A DNA stretch of 64,000 nt from CAYPNP01 sp964412195 (GTDB taxonomy: Bacteria > Acidobacteriota > JAAYUB01): assembly GCA_964412195.1 (NCBI GenBank), contig CAYPNP010000020.1:17181-81180 (forward strand), in the 5' to 3' direction. The notes under the pieces were generated by a model, which worked only from the letters and a program-made list of their open reading frames with translations, was not told the origin of the DNA and made no database searches. Below, one piece after another: positions 25,875-34,483 of the stretch. Made by a program: the position numbers and the translations under genes. Position 1 is the first letter of the stretch. Each line of letters opens with the position of its first letter.

Positions 25875-27158
25875 CTAGAAGCGGTATCCGGCGGAGAACC
25901 CGAACAGGTTGGCGTAGCTCTTGTACTTGCCCTGGGACGGGATGATGTCGTAGTCGGGGTTGTTGTGGATGTCGCGCTCGAAGAAATAGAGGTACATGTA
26001 CGCCACGTCAAAGAAGATCTTGCCCTTGTGATAACCGTAGCCCACCTGGAGGCTGAAGCGGTCGTTGTCCGGGAGGATCGGGTCCAGGGTCGCGTCCGGC
26101 GTCGGGTTGGAATCATAGTACATGCCGAACCGCAGGTCCGACGTCTCATTGTAATGGAATTCGTTGCCCCAGCGAAGCGCCCAGGTGTCCGCCCAGTCCT
26201 TGGGCGCTTTGGTATTCCGCAGCGCCAGCGTCTGTTGGGAGAAGTTGAAGGGGAGCTCGGTGTAGTCGGACCAGCCGGACCACTGGAGGTCCACTTCGGT
26301 CTCGTACTGCTTGGTCACCTCGCCGCCGATGCCGATGAAGGCTGTGTCAGGCAGGGTGATGGAGGTGGAGGCCGGCTGGCTGGGGAAGAGGGCCGCCAGG
26401 GTGCCGTCGATCTGGGGCACGCTGGTATATGGCACCGTGAGTTCGAGGTTCCCCTCCAGCTCCGTCTTGACCTGGCTCCGGTAGCTGACGCCCAGGGCCC
26501 ACTTGTCGTTCAGCATGAGCCGGAGTCCGGCGTTCCAGCCGAAATCGTCGCTATCGACGATGGCGCTGAAATAGCCGTCATCGAGGGGATACCCGCCGAA
26601 AATCAGGTCGGAAAGGGGCTGCAGGTACAGCTCCCGGTCCAGCCGGGCCTCGGTGTGGTAATAATCGAAGCCCACGGCGACGCTCACGCGGTCGTTGATC
26701 TTGTAGGCGATGGTGGGATTGAAGCAGAAGGACAGCAACCGGGCCTCTTTGGAGTAATACTTGCCCGGGAAATCGTCGGGCCATCCCTTGCTCAGCCCGT
26801 AGGGCACGAACACGCCAAAGCCGAAGTACCATTTGTCGTTGATCTGCTGGGTCACGTACGCATGCAGCGGAAACTCCCAGCGATCCCGCGAGTCGATCTC
26901 CGTGCCGTCCACGTCGATCCAGGTGGTGTTGCCGAGGATGGCGGTCCCGCCGAAGTAGAATTGGGTTCCCTCGAGCTGGGTAATCCCGGCCGGATTGAAA
27001 TAAATGGCCGACGGGTCGTCCGCGCGGGCCGCAAAGGCCATGGCCTGGCCCATGGCGCGGGCGCCCTGCTCGTTGATCTGGAAGCCCGCGGCCATCGCGG
27101 AGCCGGCCAGCAACCCAACGAGCCCAATCCACAGGATCCCGGACAGAAGTTTCTTCAT
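25875..27158 (-). CDS. OmpP1/FadL-family outer-membrane transporter
   Basis: The 427-residue barrel protein has a signal peptide (SGILWIGLVGLLAGSAMA), the FadL hatch signature GFQINEQGARAMGQAMAF and FNPAGIT, then alternating strands ending in FSAGYRF with a C-terminal phenylalanine. The family takes up hydrophobic compounds such as long-chain fatty acids or aromatics across the outer membrane. It has its own promoter and terminator. The ligand cannot be predicted from sequence. Confidence 0.88.
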   Translation of the reverse strand: MKKLLSGILWIGLVGLLAGSAMAAGFQINEQGARAMGQAMAFAARADDPSAIYFNPAGITQLEGTQFYFGGTAILGNTTWIDVDGTEIDSRDRWEFPLHAYVTQQINDKWYFGFGVFVPYGLSKGWPDDFPGKYYSKEARLLSFCFNPTIAYKINDRVSVAVGFDYYHTEARLDRELYLQPLSDLIFGGYPLDDGYFSAIVDSDDFGWNAGLRLMLNDKWALGVSYRSQVKTELEGNLELTVPYTSVPQIDGTLAALFPSQPASTSITLPDTAFIGIGGEVTKQYETEVDLQWSGWSDYTELPFNFSQQTLALRNTKAPKDWADTWALRWGNEFHYNETSDLRFGMYYDSNPTPDATLDPILPDNDRFSLQVGYGYHKGKIFFDVAYMYLYFFERDIHNNPDYDIIPSQGKYKSYANLFGFSAGYRF

Positions 27159-27198
27159 AGCCGCTTCTCCTTCGAGAATAGATGAATATTTGCCGCGA

Positions 27199-27226
27199 AT
27201 TATACCGAAAAGACAGATTAAAGCAA
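27199..27226 (-). promoter_or_regulatory. Promoter of the FadL-like gene
   Basis: On the minus strand TTGCTT (27221-27226), 16 bp, TATAAT (27199-27204), about 40 bp upstream of the ATG. Confidence 0.6.
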
Positions 27227-27255
27227 CACTAAAAAGTGAGTCCGCGCAAGAGGGG

Positions 27256-28113
27256 CTATTCGCCCACTCCGTCCAGGTCGGCCATCTCCATGTGGTTCTG
27301 GCGGAAATACCGCTGGAGGGCCTTCAGGTAATGCCCGATGGAGGGATGCCGCTGACCGGGCTCCTTCAGGAGGGTCCGGGCGATGACGGCGTCCAGCTCC
27401 GGGTCCACCATCGGGTTCCGCTCCCCGATGGGCGGGGGCGTGATGCGGGTGGTGTTGAGAATGGAATCCGCCAGGGACCCGGCCTCGAACGGACGGCGGC
27501 AGGTCAGCATCTCGTAGGAGATCACCCCGACCGCGAACTGGTCGGCCGCGGGAGTCACCGCCTGTCCCATGATCTGTTCCGGAGCCATGTAGTGCGCGCT
27601 GCCCAGGAGGAAATTCATGTGGGCGGAGGTTTGGGTCGCCGACTGGATCTTGGCGATGGAGAAGTCCAGGATCTTGACCCGCCCCTCCGGGGTCAGCCGG
27701 AGGTTCTCCGGTTTGATGTCCCGGTGCACGACCCCCTGCCGGTGGGCGGAAGCCAGGCCCAGGCAGACCTGGCCGATGATTCCGTAAAAACCCTGCAGGG
27801 TGAAGATTTTCTCCTCCTGCATCACCTCGCGCAAACTCCGCCCCTCGACATATTCCATGACGATGATGTAGTCGCCGTTGGAGAACACCACGTCGAAGAG
27901 CATCGCGACGTTCGGGTGGAGGAGCCTGCCCTGGGCCCGGACCTCCTTCTTGAATCGCTGCAGGTTTTCGGGCTTGCTGACTTTCTCCCCCGGGATCACC
28001 TTCAGCGCCACGAAGCGGTCCACCAGGGGGTCGAATGCCTTGTAGACGGTGCCGGTGCTGCCTTCACCGATCAGTCGGACGATCTCGTATTTTCCGATCT
28101 TGGCAGGTTGCAT
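27256..28113 (-). CDS. Ser/Thr protein kinase (Hanks type), cytosolic
   Basis: The 285-residue product is a stand-alone kinase domain. It has the glycine-rich loop IGEGSTGTVYKA, lysine in VALKVI, HRDIKPEN, and APEQ in the activation segment. The DFG motif reads DFS (DFSIAK), which keeps the metal-binding aspartate. There is no transmembrane segment or extracellular domain, unlike PknB-type kinases. The ATG at 28113 has AGAGG about 9 bp upstream; the frame stays open far upstream through unrelated genes. It is divergent from the Cache sensor gene, so the two may form a signalling pair, which is inference. Confidence 0.9.
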   Translation of the reverse strand: MQPAKIGKYEIVRLIGEGSTGTVYKAFDPLVDRFVALKVIPGEKVSKPENLQRFKKEVRAQGRLLHPNVAMLFDVVFSNGDYIIVMEYVEGRSLREVMQEEKIFTLQGFYGIIGQVCLGLASAHRQGVVHRDIKPENLRLTPEGRVKILDFSIAKIQSATQTSAHMNFLLGSAHYMAPEQIMGQAVTPAADQFAVGVISYEMLTCRRPFEAGSLADSILNTTRITPPPIGERNPMVDPELDAVIARTLLKEPGQRHPSIGHYLKALQRYFRQNHMEMADLDGVGE

Positions 28114-28153
28114 GCCCGGAGCCTCTCGCTGGAAAAACAGCCCGATTATACCA

Positions 28154-28169
28154 CACCCTCCGGAGGGTG
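28154..28169. promoter_or_regulatory. 16 bp perfect palindrome between divergent kinase and sensor genes
   Basis: CACCCTCCGGAGGGTG lies between a TATAAT box on the minus strand (28145-28150) and the TTGTCA box on the plus strand (28181). It could be an operator that affects both genes. Its GC-rich stem could alternatively be a hairpin. Confidence 0.35.
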
Positions 28170-28180
28170 CCTTTTCCCGG

Positions 28181-28209
28181 TTGTCAGGGACGCTGTTTTG
28201 GCATAGAAT
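28181..28209 (+). promoter_or_regulatory. Promoter of the Cache sensor gene
   Basis: TTGTCA (28181-28186), 17 bp, TAGAAT (28204-28209), about 50 bp before the ATG. Confidence 0.6.
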
Positions 28210-28260
28210 GAAATCAAAACTGATGCTTTCCTTTATGAACCCTTTTCCCGGAGGGTCAAA

Positions 28261-29361
28261 ATGGCCAACAAACCACGCTTGGGCGTCCAACCCCGGATTC
28301 TGATCATGTTCCTCTGCCTCAGCGTCCTTCCGATGATCGTCGGAATCTGGTTCATGCTCAACCACAGCGAATCCGCGTTCATCGAGGCCAAGGGCCAGCA
28401 GATGTCGGATCTGGCGGAGATCTCCAGCATGCAGCTCCGCCACCACCTGCGTGACACCGCCGTGCAGATCGACACGCTGTCCTTCAATCCGGCGGTGATC
28501 CGGGCGGTGGAAGCCGCCGACCTCGAGATGGGCGGCAAGTCGGAAGCCATCGTGAAGAACGCCCAAGGAATTGAAAAAACCTGGGCTCAACTGCAGCCCC
28601 AGGACGAGCTGGTGAAGAAGATCACCGGCAGCGAGCTGGCGGTCTTTCTGAAGAAAATCATCTTCACGAACAAGGTCTTCAAGGAAATTGCCGTTCTCAG
28701 CCGCGACGGGGTGGTGGTGGCCGCCACCAACATGACTGACCACTACCTCTATGCCGAACCCGGATGGCGAAACAAGGTTGTCGCCAATTATCTGGATCAC
28801 GGCGCCTACGTCAGCGACATCAAATTCAACGCGATCTTCAAGTCGTTCAGCTTCGAGATCGCCATCCCGATCTTCAACTCCGACCGGGAACTCACCGGGA
28901 TCATCAAGGCCATCCTCAAGATCGAGCACATGGCCGAATTCCTGCGGACGTTCAACTTTGGCCGGACCGGCCAGGTCATGCTGACGGGGGCCGACGGCAC
29001 CATCATCGCGTCCCGCGACCTGGACCTCACCCAGCAGGTCACCTACGACAATTTCCAGAAGATCCAACCGCTGTTCGGCAAGAGCCAGAAACTGTACTTC
29101 GAGCTGACCGACGGCGTGAAGGAGGCCCAGATCATTGGCCTGCCCAAGACCCAGATCCGGGACGACTTCCCGGAGGCGAACTGGTTCCTCTTCACGGTCC
29201 AGAACTCCAGCGAGGCCCTGAAGCCGGTGGCCGGCATGAAGGAGACCGCGATCACCTTCATGCTCATCCTGCTCATCGCGGTCGTCGTCGTGGCTTTCTG
29301 GTTCTCCCGGGAACTCACCAAGCCGGTCCTGGAAATGGACATGCACCTCGAGAACATCTGA
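28261..29361 (+). CDS. Membrane Cache-domain sensor lacking an output domain
   Basis: The 366-residue product has an N-terminal membrane segment (ILIMFLCLSVLPMIVGIWF). A ~250-residue periplasmic double-Cache-type domain follows (FKEIAVLSRDGVVVAATNM; GRTGQVMLTGADGTIIASRDL). A second membrane segment (AITFMLILLIAVVVVAFWF) and a short HAMP-like start (SRELTKPVLEMDMHLENI) end it. Methyl-accepting, kinase or cyclase domains normally follow; here translation stops directly. It may signal through a partner, possibly the divergent Ser/Thr kinase. GGAGGG is 6 bp upstream of the ATG. Confidence 0.75.
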   Translation: MANKPRLGVQPRILIMFLCLSVLPMIVGIWFMLNHSESAFIEAKGQQMSDLAEISSMQLRHHLRDTAVQIDTLSFNPAVIRAVEAADLEMGGKSEAIVKNAQGIEKTWAQLQPQDELVKKITGSELAVFLKKIIFTNKVFKEIAVLSRDGVVVAATNMTDHYLYAEPGWRNKVVANYLDHGAYVSDIKFNAIFKSFSFEIAIPIFNSDRELTGIIKAILKIEHMAEFLRTFNFGRTGQVMLTGADGTIIASRDLDLTQQVTYDNFQKIQPLFGKSQKLYFELTDGVKEAQIIGLPKTQIRDDFPEANWFLFTVQNSSEALKPVAGMKETAITFMLILLIAVVVVAFWFSRELTKPVLEMDMHLENI

Positions 29362-29390
29362 TCCCCGGACCCTCCTCTCCAGTGACAGCC

Positions 29391-29425
29391 GCCTGCGCGT
29401 CCTTCCCATCATGGGACGCGCAGGC
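29391..29425 (+). terminator. Hairpin downstream of the Cache sensor gene
   Basis: GCCTGCGCGTCC pairs perfectly with GGACGCGCAGGC. No T-run follows, so termination is only possible, not clear. Confidence 0.4.
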
Positions 29426-29445
29426 CTGCGCATGCCGCCCGCCCG

Positions 29446-29489
29446 GACGGCAAGGCCGCCGGGCGCCGGTCCCGCGGGGCCTTGCCGTC
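29446..29489 (+). terminator. Second long hairpin before uvrA
   Basis: GACGGCAAGGCC pairs with GGCCTTGCCGTC around a 20-base loop. With the preceding hairpin it separates the sensor and uvrA transcripts; no T-run. Confidence 0.4.
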
Positions 29490-29516
29490 GGATGGGGGGC
29501 GGCGGATTTCTCCTCG

Positions 29517-29544
29517 TTGACGCCCCGCCCGGATCTGCGATAAT
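29517..29544 (+). promoter_or_regulatory. Promoter of uvrA, predicting a leaderless mRNA
   Basis: TTGACG (29517-29522), 16 bp, GATAAT (29539-29544). The ATG begins only 6 bases after the -10 box, so the transcript would start at or next to the start codon; no ribosome site is present. Confidence 0.5.
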
Positions 29545-29550
29545 GCCCGT

Positions 29551-32343
29551 ATGGACGCGATCCGCATCGACAACGCCACCGAGCACAATCTCCAGGGGAT
29601 CTCCCTGGCGATCCCGCGCCAGCGCATCACCGTGATCAGCGGGGTCAGCGGTTCGGGCAAGTCCACCCTGGCCTACAACATCCTGTACGCCGAGGGCCAG
29701 CGGCGCTATATCGAGTCGCTCGCCCCGTTCGCCCGCCAGTTCCTCCACCTGTTCCAGAAGCCGAAGGTGGACGGGATCTCCGGACTGGCGCCCACCCTGT
29801 CGATCCAGCAGAATCCGGGCGCGGCGAACGTCCTCTCCACCGTGGGCACGCTGTCCGAATGCTACGACCATCTCCGCCTGCTCTATTACAGCAGCGCCCG
29901 GCAGCTCTGCCACGCGTGCGGCCGGCCCCTGCGGCAGCTCTCGGTTTCCGATGTGGAAGGCCTGGTCAGGGAGGCGCTGCCCGGGGAAGAGATCACCGTC
30001 TACGCGCCCGTGATCCGGCAACGCAAGGGGAACTACAAGACCCTGCTGGCGACCCAGGCGCGCAAGGGCTGGCGCCTGGTGCGCGTGGACGGCGATTTCC
30101 ACTCCCTGGCCGGACTGCGGTTGGACCGCCACCGGAAGCACACCATCGAGGTCCCGGTCGGCACAGCCACCGTCGCCTCCGCGAAAAGCGCGGAGCTGCT
30201 CTCCCTGGTCACGCAGGCCCTGCAGCTGGGCCAGGGGGAGATCTCCGTGGGCATGGCCGACGGGGCCAGCCATTTTTACTCCCTCCGGAACTACTGCCCG
30301 GATTGCAGGCTCGCTTTCCCGGACCCGGACCCCTCCACGTTTTCCTTCCAATCGTCCCGCTACCGCTGCCCGGCCTGCCAGGGGAGCGGCGAGGTGGGCT
30401 GCATCCCCGCCGGCCTCCTGTTCCCGGATCTCGACCTCCCCCTGGGCCGGCTCGAGCCGGCGGGCATCGAGGCGCCGCTGCTCCGGAGGCTGACCCACGC
30501 CTGGCACCAGGCCCTGGCCGCGTGCGCCCCGGACCCTCTCGCGCGCTGGCGGGACCTGCCTCCCGAAGTCCACGACCGCCTGCTGGCCGAGGACCACACG
30601 GGCGGGGACGCGGACAACCCGGCCAATGCCCTCCTCGGGTACATGAAGGAGTTGCCCGAGTCCGAGCGCCGGGAACTGGAAATCCGCCTGGTCCGGCGGA
30701 AGAGTTGCCCGCTTTGCGCCGGCAGCCGCCTTGACCGCCCCGGCCGGTCCTTCCGCCTGGGAGAAGCGGGGATCGGCGACCTGGCGGTCATGCCCCTGTC
30801 CGGACTGCAGTCCTGGTTCGGTCAATCGGCCGCCCGGCTCGCCGCGGAGTCTCCCCACACCGCGAACCTGCTGCGGGAATTGGGCCGGCGGTTGCGGGCG
30901 CTGGACCGCATCGGGCTGGGCTACCTGAGCCTCCATCGCGCAGCGGACACCCTCTCCGGCGGGGAGCTGCAGCGGGTCCGGCTGGCCACCCGGCTGCAGC
31001 AGGACATGGGCGGAGTCCTGTACATCCTGGACGAGCCGTCCATCGGCCTCCACCCGGACGATTTCCGGCGCCTCCTCGAACTGGTCGAGGAAATCCGGGA
31101 CCAGGGCAACAGCATCGTGATCGTGGAGCACGACGAGACCACCATCCGGCACGCCGACCACGTCGTCGACCTCGGGCCCGGCGGAGGCCGGTCCGGGGGA
31201 CGCGTCCTGTATGCGGGTCCGGTCGCGGGGTTGCTCCGGGACGAGCACTCCCTGACCGGCCAGTACCTGGGAGGCCGCCGGACGGTCCGCCTGCCTGCCG
31301 TGCGGCGCCCCGCCGGACGCGCCGGCATCGTGCTGAAGGGGATCACCACCCACAACCTGCGAAGCATCGATATCCGCCTGCCCCTGGGTACGCTCTGCGT
31401 GCTGACCGGCGTGTCCGGTTCGGGCAAGTCCAGCCTGCTGGCGGACACGCTCCATCCCCTTCTGCGCGCCCACGTGGCGGGCCATGCGGCGGAGCTGCCG
31501 ACCGCCGCCGGTTTCGCCGTGCGCGGGGGCGCCGTCCACCACGTGTATTTCGTGGACCAGAGCCCCGTCGGACGCACCCCCCGCTCCACCCCCGCCACCT
31601 ATTCGGGGGTGTTCGACGAAATCCGCCGCTTCTTCAGCCGGCTGCCGGAGGCGCAGGCCCGCGGCCTCACTCCGGCCCACTTCAGCTACAACTCCACGGC
31701 GGGGCGGTGCCCCCACTGCGGCGGCATGGGCGAGGTCCGGATGGAGATGCGCTTTCTGCCGGACGCCCGCACGCCGTGCGACCACTGCCACGGCCGGAGG
31801 TACCAGTGGGACGTCCTACGGGTTCGCTACCACGGCCACTCCATCGCCGACGTGCTGGACCTGAGCGTGGCCGAGGCCCTCGACCTGCTGCGGAACTTCC
31901 CGTCCGTGCGCCGGCGGCTGCAAACCCTCGCCGACACCGGACTGGGCTACATCCGCCTCGGGCAGCCGACGCCGACCCTGTCCGGCGGGGAGCAGCAGCG
32001 GTTGAAATTGAGCCTCCACCTGTCGTCCCCGGACTCCCGCCACACGGTGTTCCTCCTCGACGAACCGACGACCGGCCTGCATTTCGCTGAGATCGAGACC
32101 CTCTGCACCCTGCTGCACCGCCTGGTGGACGCCGGGAACACGGTCGTCGCCATCGAGCACAACCTCGATTTCATCGCCCAGGCGGACCACGTCGTCGACC
32201 TGGGGCCCGGCAGCGGCTCCAACGGGGGCCGGGTCGTCTACGCGGGACCGCTGGCGGGCCTCCTGGAAGCGCCCGAATCCCGGACCGCCCCCCACCTGAA
32301 AAAACACCTGGAGAGGATTGCAAAGCCGCCCGCGAACGGCTAA
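29551..32343 (+). CDS. uvrA: UvrA-family excinuclease ATPase (divergent UvrA)
   Basis: The 930-residue product has two ABC ATPase modules. First Walker A is GVSGSGKS at residues 31-38 and the second is GVSGSGKSS. Signatures are LSGGELQRVRLA and LSGGEQQRLKLS. Zinc-binding CxxC pairs lie in LCHACGRPL, YCPDC/CPACQGSG and GRCPHCGGMGEV. UvrA scans DNA for damage and loads UvrB. Overall length is normal, but the region after the first Walker A (AANVLSTVGTLSECYDHLRLL) diverges from canonical UvrA, so a second UvrA paralogue is possible. Start at 29551 directly follows the promoter. Confidence 0.85.
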   Translation: MDAIRIDNATEHNLQGISLAIPRQRITVISGVSGSGKSTLAYNILYAEGQRRYIESLAPFARQFLHLFQKPKVDGISGLAPTLSIQQNPGAANVLSTVGTLSECYDHLRLLYYSSARQLCHACGRPLRQLSVSDVEGLVREALPGEEITVYAPVIRQRKGNYKTLLATQARKGWRLVRVDGDFHSLAGLRLDRHRKHTIEVPVGTATVASAKSAELLSLVTQALQLGQGEISVGMADGASHFYSLRNYCPDCRLAFPDPDPSTFSFQSSRYRCPACQGSGEVGCIPAGLLFPDLDLPLGRLEPAGIEAPLLRRLTHAWHQALAACAPDPLARWRDLPPEVHDRLLAEDHTGGDADNPANALLGYMKELPESERRELEIRLVRRKSCPLCAGSRLDRPGRSFRLGEAGIGDLAVMPLSGLQSWFGQSAARLAAESPHTANLLRELGRRLRALDRIGLGYLSLHRAADTLSGGELQRVRLATRLQQDMGGVLYILDEPSIGLHPDDFRRLLELVEEIRDQGNSIVIVEHDETTIRHADHVVDLGPGGGRSGGRVLYAGPVAGLLRDEHSLTGQYLGGRRTVRLPAVRRPAGRAGIVLKGITTHNLRSIDIRLPLGTLCVLTGVSGSGKSSLLADTLHPLLRAHVAGHAAELPTAAGFAVRGGAVHHVYFVDQSPVGRTPRSTPATYSGVFDEIRRFFSRLPEAQARGLTPAHFSYNSTAGRCPHCGGMGEVRMEMRFLPDARTPCDHCHGRRYQWDVLRVRYHGHSIADVLDLSVAEALDLLRNFPSVRRRLQTLADTGLGYIRLGQPTPTLSGGEQQRLKLSLHLSSPDSRHTVFLLDEPTTGLHFAEIETLCTLLHRLVDAGNTVVAIEHNLDFIAQADHVVDLGPGSGSNGGRVVYAGPLAGLLEAPESRTAPHLKKHLERIAKPPANG

Positions 32344-32377
32344 ACTAGTGCGCTTGGCATCTGCCGGGGAGAAGAGC

Positions 32378-33181
32378 ATGCTGGAATTCGCCTTCATCGC
32401 CCAGGCCGTCTTCACCGCGCTGTACCTGGCGGCGGCGCTGATGTACCTTCGGTACTTCTTCTATGTCGACCGCCGCAGCGGCCAATGGGCCTCGCGCCTG
32501 CTGGTGGCGGCGCTGCTGTGCCACGGCGCCACGCTGGCCGTCCGGATTTCCCATCTCGGCTACCTTCCCATCGCCACCGTCTTCGACGCCCTCTCTTTCA
32601 GCGGTTTCATCATCGCCCTGGCGTATATCAGCATCGAGAAGTTCTCCCGCGACATCTCCATGGGCGCCTTCATCTCGCCGCTGGTGGTGCTGGGGGAGGT
32701 GATCTCGCTGCTCTTCTTCACGCCCTCGCACACGCTGCCGGCCATGTTCAAGAGCCACTGGTTCGAGATCCACGTCTCCTGCTCCATGTTCGCCTTCTCG
32801 GCGTTCACCATCGCCTTCATCGGCTCGATCCTCTACCTGGTCCTCCACTCCGAGATCCAGCGCAAGCGCCCCGGCCACTTCTACAGCCGGCTCACCTCGC
32901 TGGAACAGCTCGACCTGGTCAATCTCTGGGGCGCCCTTCTGGGTGTGATCTTCCTGGCCGCCGCCATCTTCACCGGCTTCCGCTGGATGCGGGAGATCCA
33001 GTCCGACCGCCTGCGCCTGGATGCCCGGATCATCGCCAGCTGGTTCACTTTCTTCGTCTACCTGGGGGAATTGCTGATCCGCCGGTTCACCCGCGTCCGG
33101 GCCAGGACGTTGAGCTACATGAGCATCGTCGGATTCATCCTGGTCATCCTGGCCTTCGCCATGGAAGGCATAATCCACTGA
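32378..33181 (+). CDS. Cytochrome c assembly protein CcsA/HemX-like
   Basis: The 267-residue protein has about eight transmembrane segments. It contains HWFEIHVSCSMFAFSAFTIAFIGS, typical of CcsA/CcmC-like haem-handling proteins. Known members, often called HemX when next to hemA, take part in haem export or in control of GluTR level. It starts 34 bp after uvrA with GGGGAGAAG upstream, and is followed 15 bp later by hemA. The classical tryptophan-rich WWD motif is weak here, so HemX rather than full CcsA is likely. Confidence 0.75.
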   Translation: MLEFAFIAQAVFTALYLAAALMYLRYFFYVDRRSGQWASRLLVAALLCHGATLAVRISHLGYLPIATVFDALSFSGFIIALAYISIEKFSRDISMGAFISPLVVLGEVISLLFFTPSHTLPAMFKSHWFEIHVSCSMFAFSAFTIAFIGSILYLVLHSEIQRKRPGHFYSRLTSLEQLDLVNLWGALLGVIFLAAAIFTGFRWMREIQSDRLRLDARIIASWFTFFVYLGELLIRRFTRVRARTLSYMSIVGFILVILAFAMEGIIH

Positions 33182-33196
33182 TTCCCCGGAAGAACC

Positions 33197-34483
33197 ATGG
33201 TCCATCTGCTCTACATCGGCGCCACCTACCGCAAGACCCCCGTGGAAATCCGGGAGCGGATGGTGCTCTCCGACGAGACGCTCCACCGCAGGGTCGCGGG
33301 GCTGGTGGGCCGGCAGGGCATCGTGGAGCTGTACCCCCTCTCGACCTGCAACCGGACGGAGATCTACGTGGCGCACGGCGAAGAGGGCCAGCCGGCCGAA
33401 GCGGTACGCTCCCTGCTCGTGGAGATCTCCGGGGGCGCCTTCGTCCCGGAGCAGCACGCCGACGAGCTGACCGACCTGGACGCCGCCCACCACTTGCTGG
33501 AGGTCGCCAGCGGCCTGGACTCCATGGTCATGGGCGAGCCGCAGATCCTCGGGCAGGTCAAGGAGGCGTACGAGAAGGCCCGCCACGCCAAGCTCCTCGG
33601 CACCGTGCTGGACCGCCTGCTGCAGACGGCCTTCAAGGCGGGCAAGCGCGCCCGGGACGAGACCGACATCGGCATGGGGGCGGTCTCAGTGAGCTTCGCC
33701 GCAGTGGAGCTGGCCCGCAAGATTTTCGGCCACCTCGAGCACAAGGTCGCCACCCTCATCGGGGTGGGCGAGATGGGCACGCTGTGCGCGAAACACCTGC
33801 AGAGCGCGGGGATCCACAAGCTTTTCCTGGTGAACCGGACGTTCGAGCGCTCGGTGGAGCTGGCCGGGCAGCTGGAGGGACAGCCCGTGCCCATCGAGGA
33901 GCTGTACGCCACCCTCGCCCATTCCGACATCGTCATTTCGTCCACGGCCGCGCCCGGCTTCGTCATCCACGCCGAGCCCTTCCGGGCCCAGGCCTCCGCC
34001 CGGCGTGGCGAGTGCCTGCTGGTCGACATCGCCATCCCCCGGGACATCGAGCCGGCGGTCGGGGACCTGCCCGGCGTGTTCCTGTACGACATCGACGACC
34101 TGACCGGCATCGTCGACACGAACATCCGGAAGCGCCAGCAGGAGGCCGAAAAGGCGCGCCTGCTCCTGGCGGAGGAGCTCCAGATCTTCACGCGGTGGCT
34201 CGAGTCCCTGGGAGTCAAGCCCACCATCGTCGCCCTGCGGGAGAAATTCGAGGCCATCCGGCAGGAGGAGCTTCGCGGCTACAAGAGCCTGACCAACAAC
34301 GAACGGGAGATGATCGAGCGGGCCACGCGCGGATTCATGAACAAGGTCCTCCACGCCCCCGTCACCAACCTGCGGGAAGCCCCCACGGAAGAGGAGAAGA
34401 TCCAATTCAGCCACGCCCTCAACCGACTGTTCCGGCTGGAAGCCCATCCCCCCGCCGACGGAGAATCCGATGAAAAGAAATAA
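33197..34483 (+). CDS. hemA: Glutamyl-tRNA reductase
   Basis: The 428-residue product has the catalytic cysteine in LSTCNRTEIY, GEPQILGQVK, the NADPH-binding IGVGEMG and a C-terminal dimerisation helix. It reduces glutamyl-tRNA to glutamate-1-semialdehyde, the first step of the C5 tetrapyrrole pathway. It overlaps hemC by 14 bp and lies 15 bp after the ccsA/hemX-like gene, so tetrapyrrole synthesis is organised as an operon here. Confidence 0.95.
   Translation: MVHLLYIGATYRKTPVEIRERMVLSDETLHRRVAGLVGRQGIVELYPLSTCNRTEIYVAHGEEGQPAEAVRSLLVEISGGAFVPEQHADELTDLDAAHHLLEVASGLDSMVMGEPQILGQVKEAYEKARHAKLLGTVLDRLLQTAFKAGKRARDETDIGMGAVSVSFAAVELARKIFGHLEHKVATLIGVGEMGTLCAKHLQSAGIHKLFLVNRTFERSVELAGQLEGQPVPIEELYATLAHSDIVISSTAAPGFVIHAEPFRAQASARRGECLLVDIAIPRDIEPAVGDLPGVFLYDIDDLTGIVDTNIRKRQQEAEKARLLLAEELQIFTRWLESLGVKPTIVALREKFEAIRQEELRGYKSLTNNEREMIERATRGFMNKVLHAPVTNLREAPTEEEKIQFSHALNRLFRLEAHPPADGESDEKK

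Noticed and set aside
27256..31791. 1511-residue minus-strand frame through the Cache sensor and uvrA
   Set aside because: Only the last ~285 residues are protein-like (kinase); the rest is the complement of uvrA and the sensor.
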